Assembly: GCA_013396655.1 (NCBI GenBank)
Contig: WBMV01009271.1
Span: forward strand, 124,001 to 188,000
Reading direction: 5' to 3'
DNA from: Campylorhamphus procurvoides
Lineage: Eukaryota; Chordata; Aves; Passeriformes; Dendrocolaptidae
DNA: 64,000 nucleotides
The notes beneath the pieces are model-generated. The model had not been told where the DNA came from. It ran no database searches and was given only the letters and a program-made list of their open reading frames with translations. Numbering within the stretch: position 1 is the stretch's first letter; every line of letters starts with the position of its first letter. The position numbers and the translations under genes were made by a program. This document shows positions 23,853 through 35,999 of this stretch, in pieces.

Positions 23853-25827
23853 CTTCTCCATCATAATCCACTGTGAAAAAAATACCTCAGCCTCTTCTGT
23901 TGGTAGGAAGCCATAACAACCTGGTATTTCTCCTCTGAACAATTTTCCAGGTGGTCAATTTGATTTGTCGATTCTTTAGAATTTTATGTCCTCTGAAGCA
24001 GTATCTAGCCAGCACCTTTTGCCTTCACCTTTTTGCTTATTTGAACAAAAGCCTTCAAACCTCTTTTTCTCTACAACACTAAACTTTGGACTTGAATAAA
24101 TTTTGCTATTATATGGGGAGTTTTTGCACAGCATTATTGACTCTTTATCTGAAACTAACTTGCTACTCATATAGTATGGACTGAAGCAGAGCCGGTTTGT
24201 CCTGTACCTATGGGAGCCAAGGGCATCCCAACTCCTGTCTGTGCCAGCCTATGCAGGGCAGCAGCAGGGATGCTGCCTCCTGTGCTGCTGCAAACTTCAG
24301 CTCACTGTCTGCTTCAAACTGGTCACAAGCTGCGCTGCCAAAGCCTGGCTTATGAGGCTTGGCGTGGTACTACTAAGCTGTAGATAGGCAGTTTCCAAAC
24401 AGTACTGAGCTCAAATGCAATTTTAATATGTCCCTGTACAGTATCATGCAGAAATATACACAACCCTCTCCTACTGTAGTTATGAAAAATGGTTATTAAT
24501 TTTAATTGGCCTAAGCTAGCTTTTAGGGAAATTATATCTTCAGGCTTAATCACCTATCTGAATAGCCTCTTTTTGCTGTTACCACTGATATTCCTCTACA
24601 AAGAAATACAGGCAATGTGTTCTGTATTTCCTCACAGATTACCAACTATATTAAACAAAGAGGACTGAAAGCAAAACAGAAATAAAAAATTAAGGGCACT
24701 CTGAAACAAACTGGCTGTGATGCTCATTTGCAGGCCTCTTTCTGGGACAGTAGGACAAGACTGAATCTACAAAACAGAAAACCACAGAATTTCCCTTTGT
24801 GAAAATTACCCAAATATTATGTTGAGGAACAAACTCTGGATGTAGGGCAATGTTCCAGTGCCTCCTTTCTTTCCCTGCTGTCCTTTCACATCCCGATAGG
24901 ATTAGATGTAGTTCACAATCCCCAGTTCGAAACAAAAATGAAAATTGTATTGGTATCAGATTCAACATAAAAACATCCTAGCTGCACAGGACTGATAATT
25001 TTAAAGGTTACCACTGCTAATGGTTTTGAAAGACAAAGCATTTCTCATTGTCATGACAATTTTACAGACTTATAAATCAGAAACACGTCAATTTTTAAAG
25101 TTCAATTTTAATCATTTCCTCTTAATCTTGGATACTAACCCTGTAACAGCCACAGGTGATGGCATACCAGGAGACAAAACAAGGGGTTTGTCTCACCTAG
25201 GTAGCTAGTGAGAAGCCTTATGAGGGCTTTCCCATCATTTTTCTTCCCCTGCAGAGCAATAATCCAGTCAGTGGAACAGACAAAGGAGCTAAATTTGTTC
25301 AAGCCTTGCTCAGTAGGGCTGCTGGAACTGGGACACTGCAAAACATCATAGTGGAGGCACTTTTACCATGAAGAAACAGATTTGGCACTAATGTGAAATA
25401 CCTGACATTTTGTAGTCTAAAACTTCATCAGTTATGAAGGTCTGTGCTTTGTGGAAAGCAACCACTAAGACACCAACAGAATAATTCAATGAACTGGAAT
25501 CTGCGGCTTCCATTTTTTTTTTTCTGAAAATATCCCATTTTCTATTAGGCTTGCCAACAGTTTGAACAAGTAGCCTTAGAAAGGAATAATTTAATAAACA
25601 AAAAAAATTAACTTCTGAATTTTAGATACTTTAAATAGAATCTGGTGTTACCACAATGCATATTAACATGGTAAGCTCTTACAGAATGTCTTTTCAAGGA
25701 AAGAAATATATTCCTTGTGTGTTCAAGTATAGAGCTGTAAACCATATGAGACCCTATTTATTTCAAATTTCCCATGATGCCATTTACTCCAGCTTTTAAC
25801 CTTTTATGTGACATTGAGCTATTTTAC

Positions 25828-25887
25828 AATCATAAAATAGTAGAAAAAACGACCTGTTAATTTGAAAGGGACACATTACGACATCTC
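25828..25887 (-). mobile_element. Possible old CR1 3' end fragment
   Basis: On the plus strand AATCATAAAATAGTAG is followed by GTTAATTTGAAAGGGACA and GACATCT. This resembles the reverse complement of a CR1 tail (AATCATAGAATAGTT...TTGGAAGGGACCT...GATCATCT). Similarity is patchy and may be coincidental. Confidence 0.35.
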
Positions 25888-26264
25888 TCCCCGGCACTAT
25901 AACATTTTAATTTCTTTTTTTCAAGGCAAACCAGTTGGAAAGTGACCATCTGCTAGTCTGTTAGCACTATTCAAGCAAAGCAATGCATAAAATGTCCTCC
26001 TTTCCCAGCAAGAGTAGGACCATTAACTGAAAGGAATTTAGGATATTGTCATACAAGTTTAACAGACTGATTCACAACAAAATAAAATCTCATTTCTTTC
26101 ATTACCGCTACATATATTGACTAAAAGGTGATGATGTAAAACTGCTGCACAGTACGTGACATTCTAAAACAATACAAAAAATTTGCACCTTTCAAGAAAT
26201 AAATCAGTATTATGAAATTTCCTATGCAAATTGTGTTCTCCTATTTTGAGTGCTAAGCTAAATG

Positions 26265-26295
26265 CAAGTACAGTTTTACAAGTACAGCTCTACTT
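26265..26295. repeat. 14-bp imperfect tandem duplication
   Basis: AAGTACAGTTTTAC is followed directly by AAGTACAGCTCTAC, differing at two bases. Confidence 0.55.
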
Positions 26296-29200
26296 CTCAC
26301 TTCAAAATACACAATGTGCTTTGGACACTGGGTAAGTTTTCAGTATCACTTAAGGTTTTAAATATTTCAAAACAGTTGATAACAGCAGTGAAAGAGGAAA
26401 CTTGACAAGCTCTCCATGCTGATAAATATAGAACTTTTTGGATGAGTAGAGCTCAATGGAGCCGTAATCTTGGCTGGCACCTGTACATGATACTATAACA
26501 CATACAGCTAGAACTGCAGGTTTGTGAGAATAAATTAAATCAAATTCACATTCATGTTAGCACTTTAAAAGATATTGTCAGTACAGCTTTGTATGCATGC
26601 AAGTCACTGCACTTTTGAAAGTTTTACCCTGCATGTTTAGAATTCAAGCATGTTGTCTCTAAAAGTTAGGAGATACACTGGCCATGTCTTAGTCAGCCTT
26701 TATCCACATTATTCATATCTGTACCTTCTCAACATGCCTAACTAAACTGCAAATTAGGCTGAAAATGAAGTAACTGCACTTCAACTTGTTAAATTCTAAA
26801 AGAGTTTATTGTATCTGAATTGTGAAATAAAGCAGATGTCAAACACCCTTACCAAAATGTATTCTGCAGTTGCCTTGAATCTGCAGTATATTTTACTTTA
26901 AAAGCATTTTTCTATCTTCCTAGTCTCTCTCTCCTTATCAAAAAAACAATCAAGTAATTCAGGAATTTACACCAGTAGCAAAATACTTACCAAATATAAA
27001 AAACGGTTTCTTGCTGTTTTATGGAATAAATAGATCTCTTTGATCAGCTATTAATGACATAGTAGTCATATCCATTTGCCCAATAAATGTCTAAGTCTTA
27101 CCATTTTCCTTATTTTTATTTATAAATTTCATAATGGCAGTAAGGCACTTTAAACTGCGTATTTCTCAGGGAATACTGCACTTCGGGGACTGTTAAAGTC
27201 ACTTTGCCTTCAGCCTTTATCACCCTACGTGAGGTACAATAAACAGTGAGAAATGTTCTGCCTGTTTTGTGCCTTGTTATAAAGCTCATGTCCACCAATT
27301 CTCCTGTACTTTCTGTTGGAATTTCCTTTCTTAAGCCTTTCCCAGACATGTTCTTAGCAAGTCAAACTGATTCATCATAATTTTGGATGACAGACTGGGT
27401 TGAGCAGTACATGCTCAAGTTATGCAACAGGCTCTTTCACACGGCTAAAACCTCACCTACTGTGTACTCCATTCAGTTATGGCTGGGGAGTACTGCTCAC
27501 TCATATGCTAGCTTCTGGCCCTTTTAGCCTAAAAAGATCCACTATTCCATAAGAAATTGCTTGTGCTCTTTAGCCATGTTGAGTTTTTCCAATAACTACA
27601 CATTACCAGGCTTCAACTAAGTCAAACAGACATTGTTCATGATGTTTCTCAGGATTCAGGGTACACTTTTAAAAGAAATACAAGGAAGGTTGTACATCAT
27701 TTATGCAATTTCTTTATCACAGGGTCAGAAAATTTGCTGATATTTTGCAAGGTACAGAGAAAAGTTCCAGTCAAGCAGTAAACTACAAAAGCTATTCAGG
27801 AGACTGAGTGATCCTCTGAACTTGCTAGGATGCCATGCAGACATTCAAAAGCCACATTAGGCACAATTGCCTTAATTCTTGGATTGGCTGAATCAGATAA
27901 GAGGGGAAGGCCAGACAAGACTGCAAACTTATCTTCCTGTGAAGATACAACTATTAACTTTCTAGGTGGCTGTAATTCTCACACAAAAAGCCAAGCATGC
28001 ACATAAATACGTATCTATTTGCTGTTATGCTAATTTTATTTAAAAACATCAATAGTTGATCAGCTGAATAATGTGTGCAATTTTGAAAGGCTTTGAAAAC
28101 ATAGATGTCTGACTTGACCTTATGACTATTTTCTCCTTCAGGCAAACCAATATTATAACCAGAACAACACAAGAGGATGAACATTGTTGGGGAGTTGCTC
28201 ACTGTGCCTGTCATACCCCGTTAATGCAACTTTGATTTGCCTTTGTTCTGACAGTAGCAAACAGCTGCTTGTAAATGAGCCACAGTCCCTGGGCTGCCTC
28301 CCATTATTCCACACTTTTGTTTGACAAGGTCACTTGCTGTGGGGATTTTGGGGAGAAAGAGTGTGCAGCCTATAGAATTAGAGTCAAACCACAGGCAACC
28401 CAGCTTGAATGCTCTTATTATATTTTTTTTTCATAGCACCAGCAAAGTAAAAATAACAAAGAGAAAATCTTTTACTCTGTGAGCAAGTCAAACTTTTCTT
28501 TTTCCCAGTGTTCATTTCCTAATCCTAAAACTGTCTTATAAAAAGCAAGTCATGTTTCCATAAATCCCCTTTCATTCAAATCTTAACAGGATTTATATGA
28601 AAGATGTATTTAATTACAAAACAGGATTAACAAAAACAGATTAATATTGTTTTGTTCATCCGCAATTCATCAGGAGACAATACCGAGCTATAGCTAGCTG
28701 CAACTCTGACAAATACTGCACAAACATGAAGAAACAATCTGATTTAGGCCAGTTTCCACAGGAAATTGATTTATTTTTGATTGGAACTGAGACACATTAG
28801 TCTTCCAGAAAGAAAAGAATCTCATAAGCAAATTACTGCTATGATAGCTGCCTATTTAAGGACAAGTAGACATTTCTTTGACTAGGAGGTTTTATAGTGT
28901 TGAATTAAACTGTAAGATCAGTTTACAAAGACATTAGGATAGTAGCTGGTGCTATCAAACCATCCCTATACCTTCACTCTGCAATTTGACCTATGATCTT
29001 AATGGCAGTGAAAGCTGTCATTTAGGATAGCCTGTTTCTTTGTGACAACTGTTGCTTTTGAAGTCACACATAAACAAGGAATAGGTAGCAAATATTCAAA
29101 GGCATGGCTGATGCTATGGGAGGAGAGAGCCAGTGGCAGTCTGCAAACATAGATGAATCACAGAGGAGTGCTTTCAAAACTTACAAGTGAAGAAAGAAGA

Positions 29201-32200
29201 AAGATGTTTAAAAACATCTTTCAGATTCTTCAAGGAGGGTCACTGAAAACAATAAATGGAAATCAGTCCAAAAATCTTCCCCAGCAGCCAACTGTGCTAT
29301 TCCGAAGGGACAGTCCGGATTGTTCAGATTTTTATCTCATCGGCCCAAAAATGACTGAGCTCTTCCTGCTCTGAATCATCTGCTTCCTAGTTTTTGTTAG
29401 GCCACTGGAAGAAATGTCTTCATCACAAAGACCTCTGCATCCGCATTAAAATAAAAACTTACAGACATTTCTGTAATCTTTGATTTAACTTCCGAGTCTC
29501 CTGGTGTTCTCAACAGAAAAGCACAGATGACCATTCAACAAGTTTATACATCTTCCCTGGACTCCCTGAAAACTCTTGACTGAGCTTGGAAGATTAGATG
29601 TATGACAATAGGATTGCGATAGGCAACCTTCTACTCTCTTCCATCTTTCAGCTAATTCAGCACAGATCTCACTCTCCTCTACAAATCTATCAACATGCAG
29701 TTAAGAGAAGTCTTCCCAAGTTTCAGCTGGAAGTAGTTTTCCTTGTCAAATGCAGGTTGCAAGATACATAGTTAGTAGCATACCTGAAACATTCTAACTG
29801 AATTACACTTGAATTATCCACTGCTAACAAGCAGTCATCAACAACAACAAAGTCTAATGATAATTCATGATGACAACACTCACTTTCCAATAAAGCACGC
29901 TGAAAACACTTTGGTAGTTGACTGCCAGAGTGCAGGATGGGAGGTTGTTAGTCTCATTTGTATTCAAAGGCAGGCAAATCACTAAACCTAATTTACATCC
30001 TTCCTCCATCTTTCTTAGTGCATGTCAACAGCAGGTGGTCTATCGATACTACCTTTGAAATAAGTAGGTGGTTTAAATTGCCTTCAAATTTCAGTAAAAA
30101 CCCTGAATTATAGAATAGACCTCGAGTCTTAACTTTCTTGTTTTCTTTGTGTGGGCTGTAATAGAACATGAATAAGTACAGCATGCACTTTGTTCACATT
30201 TTAATCTACATTAAAAAAATAAGTTTCACACATAAATCTAGGTGCCTTAATCTTGAGCATTAGCAGACAGTAGCAGACACAACCATCTCTGATCTCAGCA
30301 AAGCAAGTTACAGAAGTTTATTTGCAAAGGTTTGTGTAAAATCCGCAACAGATTATGAGACACTTCTATAGATGATTCTTTTTCCTTTTTTAAAGCACAC
30401 ATTTTTAGGATAAACAGATGAAGACTGACTCTTGAATCCTTCAATGCATGTGTTTAAGTTTCCCTGCTGCTAGCCCACTGGGAACTACTCCTCTGAATAG
30501 ATTACATTCACTACACATTTCTAGGGACATATGTCTCCTATTTTTCTTTGTGGCATTGTGACTATTTCTAACAGTCAGTTTAAAAACACAAATGTCTGTT
30601 GTCAATCAGAACCAATTTCTGATGAAGTGAGAAGAAACACTGCCTGAGACAGGAATCAAGGACATCTTCATGCCCAAAAGAGTACACAGCCAGCAGTAAG
30701 CAACATCACAAATGTGTTACATAAAACCAGACTAGATTAAAGTAACTAAAACCATAATTTGGTTGCTTTTCCTCTGTGATGTTTGCCTTCACATTTTGAG
30801 AACTCCCTCAGAATTTGTGTAAAATTCATTGTCCGCCAAAATTAATACTTTGATGTCTGGCTTCAAACTTCCAAAAGAGCAGTGCCTTTTGAAACACACA
30901 GGTCAGTAATAACTCCACAGACTCTTCAGATTATGCTAAATTAGTTCCCATATTTTGGTCAGCAGCTGAAGAAAGCACAGTACACTGTGCAGGTATCCTT
31001 GAAAGCCAAAGCTGGTGTCTGTACCCACAAATCCATGGCAACGTCAGAGGCTTTGTTTACTACCCTGTCTGGCCTCGGTTGAGCACTATTGAAAATTGAC
31101 ATGCAGGTCAAAACTGACATGCATTTAAAGATTTGAGCAAGGTTTTGTTGCTAATAAATACAAATATTTGTTTATATAATTGGGATTTTTCTATGTGAAA
31201 AGTGGGCAGGATGCTGAAGGTGTCCCCTGAGCCACTAAGCATTAGGAAGCCTGCACTTCACAATGAATTAAAGATTGCTTAAAGACCAGGACAGTCATTA
31301 AGCTGTATTTACTGTCTAGACAGGAATAGCTCCACCTAACCATTCCCAAAGGTTGTTGGCATTTCTAAAAATTAAGCAGCAGCAAGAAAAGGTTAAGATC
31401 AACTTACTAATTAAGTTACACTCACAGAAATCTGGAGAGGGGAAGGGAATGTAAATATGAATAGCATCCCCCAGTCTGACTTCCAGTCCTTAAATACAGG
31501 TCTTCCTCCACAAAGGGAAACCCTAGGACTGAGAATCTGTGTGCAAGGTTGATGTCCAGACATGGGGCTGCACAAGAACCCGTTATCTTGAGACAAAGAA
31601 AAGAAACCTCTAGGAGTGTATCTAAGTTACTGGTAGACACAAGCAGTGTTTTCCTTTTATTTCCCTACTGCAGATCTACTTGTAAGTACATTCACCAGTC
31701 TTTTTTAGCTTTTGGTATTAAAAGGTGAATTCAAGATAACTGCCAAACAATGAGGCATGTTCCAAGCATAACCTATGATGTTAACTGCATGATAAAAGCA
31801 GGTATTTAGGTCACTTCCATGATGCTAAGCAAATTCCCAAGGGCACTTGACAGGAAAACGGAACTCCTCCAGAGAGGTCCATTGGCAGCAAAGGAGATAA
31901 AAGAGATCCCCTCTGGTGACAAGCATTACTCAGAAATTCCTTAGCAAGTGGTAAGACAGGATTGTCTGAGAGATCACTCAGACTCCCAGGAGGGACAGAA
32001 GCTCTTCTGCTCTACAAGTTCATATAGGTGAAACCCTAAGTAAAGCTCAGAGAGGTCTTTGGTTTCCTTGTCCCACAGCTCTCCTATGTAGGATATGCAG
32101 TATTGTTTGTGCTTCTTTACATACTGGAGATGAGAAGTCTGTTGATGCAACAAAAATAATTAAACCCTAATCCAAGGAATAACTGCATAAGCAGGTGGCA

Positions 32201-33076
32201 TACAGAGCCAGTGAGATCCATACCTCTGGAAACAGAAAAGATGAATGTAAATCAAACTGTTTAGAATCACTCAAATTGCTGTTTAAATCAAAATTCAATT
32301 ATTTAAATTGTCAGAAACATAGAAAATCAATTTATCCTTACTTACATCTGTATTTTCTTATAAAAGAAAGGATAATTCAGTGATTGCTAACAAAACATTG
32401 ATTAACATCAATTTTAAACTGGATTTGCACTTCCATTTGTCAATTTGTAGATCTATCTACCTCAAGGATATTTCAATGGATGTTTTTACATTCTTCCTCT
32501 TTTCTTATATGGAAAAGGATAAAGGAATACTATTTTATTTAATTGAGTATCAAATCTTAATTCTGTTGGACCTTTTGAGGAGGGAGCAGGGAAGAGGCTG
32601 AAATTCAACTAAACACACATCTCTTTAAATCTTGTGGATTAGTGCTATGCAAATTAAGTTATCCAACTTGTTTACATTACAAATGGACATATTTAAAAAG
32701 CACATTTTCTGGAATGAAAAACTGAATTGTTTGGATTTGGTGAGCAGGTCACACAAAATTTTAAAACCAGTTTAGCCCCATCCTCTTACATCAAAAAAAT
32801 TAGTTACAGATTGGAAGAAAATAAACCAAAAAATTTTCTGCTTTCACTGTTCCTAGATAGCTGCTAACAAAGTTGTCACAGAAGTAAAATGAACAGAATA
32901 AATGTAAATTAAAAGTAAGCCCTCAAGTATTTCTACACTTGCAGAGGACAGCACTCATGCCTAAAGCCAATTTAGCACCTCCCAGTCTTTTGTTCCAGAC
33001 CAAATCGATGCTTTCACCATTCCTCTTTCTTTGAGGAAGCAAACCGGTAGGGCTTGAATATTGTTTATTAAATATA

Positions 33077-33205
33077 ACCTGAAAAGTGCCTGGAAGGGAA
33101 TTGCAGCACCTGCAGGCGCCCAGGGCTATGCCCGCCCACCCCTCCCTGGCTTCCCCCCTGCCCTTGCCCGCCTGCCTGCTCCCTGCCCAGGCACTGCCAG
33201 GTGAA
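33077..33205. other. GC-rich, C-rich patch in the intron
   Basis: About 130 bp of C-rich sequence on the plus strand (repeated CCCTGCC/CCTGCC words) in an AT-rich background. It contains the sense-strand G-quadruplex motif. CpGs are few. I see no repeat family or coding signal. Confidence 0.65.
33131..33146 (-). other. G-quadruplex motif with 1-base loops on the sense strand
   Basis: The minus strand reads GGGAGGGGTGGGCGGG: four G-runs with loops of one base each, the most stable class predicted. Further G-runs follow at 33153-33188. Since ADGRL2 is on the minus strand, the intronic RNA could fold it too. Confidence 0.78.
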
Positions 33206-33292
33206 TAAAACCAGCTCTGACTGCCAACATCACTACTGCTAAGCAAACACTAACGATTTTTTGTGATTTTTTCCCCTTCTCCCACTTCCCTG

Positions 33293-33364
33293 TGGGCAGA
33301 AGTTGATAATAAACTCTGTGCATGGCACTGGCACTGTTACTGGGGAGAAATAATAAACTCTGTG
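33293..33364. repeat. Imperfect direct repeat flanking a spacer
   Basis: TGGGCAGAAGTTG followed by ATAATAAACTCTGTG (33293-33320) recurs as TGGGGAGAA followed by ATAATAAACTCTGTG (33341-33364). The shared 15-mer is exact and its copies are offset by 44 bp. This is probably an old short duplication. Confidence 0.75.
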
Positions 33365-35024
33365 ATTCCACCTCTTCCCTGCCCATCTCTCTAGGAGGGT
33401 GGAATAATGGCAATGCCCACATTTTTTTCTCCACCTCCCTCAGACAAAAGGTTAATAAAGCAGTCAGCATTTGCTTTTCCTGGAAATGGTATGTGTGGAT
33501 TAATTAGCATTTCCCAGGTAACACAAAAATACTATTGTGAGTGCTCAACACCAGGTTGTTCCAGAAACCTCTCATAAAATTGTAACCCAAAAGCAGTTGA
33601 GAATTCATTCATTTTTAGGACAGAATAAATAATTCTGGCTAGAACTGCAGCTGTAACTTGGCCTAAAACTGAGAAAGGACAGACTATTGCATCAGAGCAG
33701 AAGCATGAACAGAGCTGAGTGACCTGTTAGAAGTGTCTACTCTCTTTTGAGATAACTGACAGCAGGCCTTTGTGCTTTAAGACCATTTATACTTGATCAA
33801 AGTTGGAGGAGACATATCTAACATGAGCATGGGCTATTCTAGAACCTGCATCTTGCAGGGTTTCTTGTACCTTCTCCAAGTAAACCATTGACTGGAGGAG
33901 CAGGCAGACCCCTTCAACCTGAAGCTTAGAGTGGCCTCAGAAGAGATAAATGTTCATCTCCCGTCAAGCACAGAAGACACTCTCCAAGTTTCCAGCTCCC
34001 TGAGTGAGTGAGCACATTCATGGGAGTATTTTTGTGTAAAGGGTGGGAGACGGTACCAGCAGCCAAACCAGAACCATGTCTGGCAGGTTCACATCTATTC
34101 ACTTCCACATCACAAGTGTGCACTTCCAGATCTCCCATGCAAGGAGATGCCTGCAAGTAGCCCTGAGTGCTAACTCCAAACTAAGACTCAGAAAAATTTA
34201 TTTTCTATGGGCTGGCAGTGGACAACTCCATGTCAGACCACTTGCAACTTTAGATCTTACTTGGGGATACCACCAAAGGTACGAGGGTCACAGTGACCTT
34301 ACAAGTATGGGACCACATACCTAATGTTAAGCAAGACCAAGGCTGAATGTCTAGTCTCTAAAGCTTCCATGACAATTTTACAAATGTCTAAAGATTACTA
34401 CTTCCAGAATTAGCAATTATAGATAAAAACTGATACTGAAAAGAAAAAATGCAAAGATCAGCTATATACATAAATATGGAAAAAAAAAAAGAGTCCAAAA
34501 CTAAAATAAAACTGACTAGAGTATCTCAATTGATCTGTACAGTCCCTTTTGTATGGTTCGATTCTGTTTCCAGGAAGGCATCACACAGTTTCAGAGCAAG
34601 GCATCTGCCAAACTACTGAGAGCCCAAGAGTCAAAACAAAAGCAGAAATAAGTACTAAGACATCAAAAATCCCCAAACTTTTTCTTCATCTGGAGTTCAT
34701 CAGAAACTTTAGCTCAAGTCTCAAAGCAGCAGTCCACAATTTTTGCATCTTCCAGCACAAAAAATCCAAAGGGGCTGCCACTGGGGATGGGAAAAAGAAA
34801 ACCTGGAAGAGCTGGCTCAGAGTAACTAAATACTTCAAATCCAAATTTTACTCACTTCAACATGTTTGGAAGCAATGCAGGTTGGCCGAGAGCCATCCTC
34901 AACCCAACAAGTGTACCTCACCAGCTGGCATGACACAGACATGAGCCCCCGACACCTTGGGAGAGAACAGTCGGGAACAGCTCGGGTGAATTAATGCAGC
35001 ACTCCAGGTTGCGTGCCTGGGCAA

Positions 35025-35110
35025 AACTGTTTGCTCTTCAGCTCCAGTTTCAAAGTCAGTCAGTATTTAAACTGTTTGTTCTTTAGCTCAGATTTCAAAA
35101 TCAGTGTTTA
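35025..35110. repeat. Imperfect tandem duplication, about 45-bp unit, two copies
   Basis: Copy 1 (35025-35069) and copy 2 (35070-35110) both read AACTGTTTG(C/T)TCTT, then AGCTC, then TTTCAAA, then TCAGT, then TTTA. Copy 2 has a few substitutions and lacks about 4 bases. It looks like a local replication-slippage or tandem duplication event inside the intron. Confidence 0.85.
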
Positions 35111-35999
35111 TGTTTTATTGTTTTACAGTTCAGCATGATCAAGCACAATTAGCTTGTAAAATACTATATTGTCTGTCTTCAAGGTTGAGGGAGGGTGAGG
35201 AAGCACAACATAACAGTGAGTTACACACTTGGGCAGCTCTGGGCACACTCCATTTTACGCCACAGTGTCCTTGAACAGCTGTTGAACTTAGGTTTAAACC
35301 AAGACAAATAGAACTGTGCAGTCAACAACAAAGTAACCCCTATTGGCATCTGCAAGACCAGACCCACTGAAATGCCACAATCTTGATGCCCTGGGAAGAG
35401 CAAGACTGGGGAGAAGTGGAGCCAGCGTTAGGATTTTAATGAGAGAGAACAGAGTTTCAGGGGTCTCTTCTGCTGGGAACCCGTTTGGTTCTGAGGTTCC
35501 CAGGTTGTGCTGTGTGTGGGAGGGGGTACAGGCTGCAGGGAGAGTCTGGAGGGAGAGCAACTCCATGGGCAAAGCCTGCCACTCCTCTGAGGAGAAACAT
35601 CTCTTACATTACAGAAATGGCTCAGAATCTATGAATTTCCACTACATGGTCTAAAAAATCAATCCAACAGAGGGTGAAGAGACAATTTATGTGTAAGTAC
35701 CTATGGGAGAGAGTAGGAACTGTGCTCACAAACACAGGGCAGAGGCAAGCAGAACACAAGACAAAGTCCCAAGGAGCTGGGCCCTTTTGAATGCAGCACT
35801 CTCTAAAGCAAAGAGGAACACTTTGCTGCCCTCTGAACACAAAAAGCAGTTCCTTCTGACCAGTTCTGAAATTAGAAGTCTACCCTGGACATATGCTATG
35901 ACATAAGCATGTATAATATAAATCCCTGAACTTCTGTATGGGACAAACAATCCAAATTGTCAGTCTAGGATCTGAGAAGGTTAATTCTTGGGGAGCAGG

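Noticed and set aside
33126..33470. Overlapping minus-strand frames of 107-114 codons over the C-rich patch
   Set aside because: Explained by GC-rich composition and the low-complexity Gly/Arg/Ala-rich translation of G-runs.
34549..34944. 131-codon plus-strand open frame
   Set aside because: No domain recognised and no convincing splice-site pair; treated as chance.
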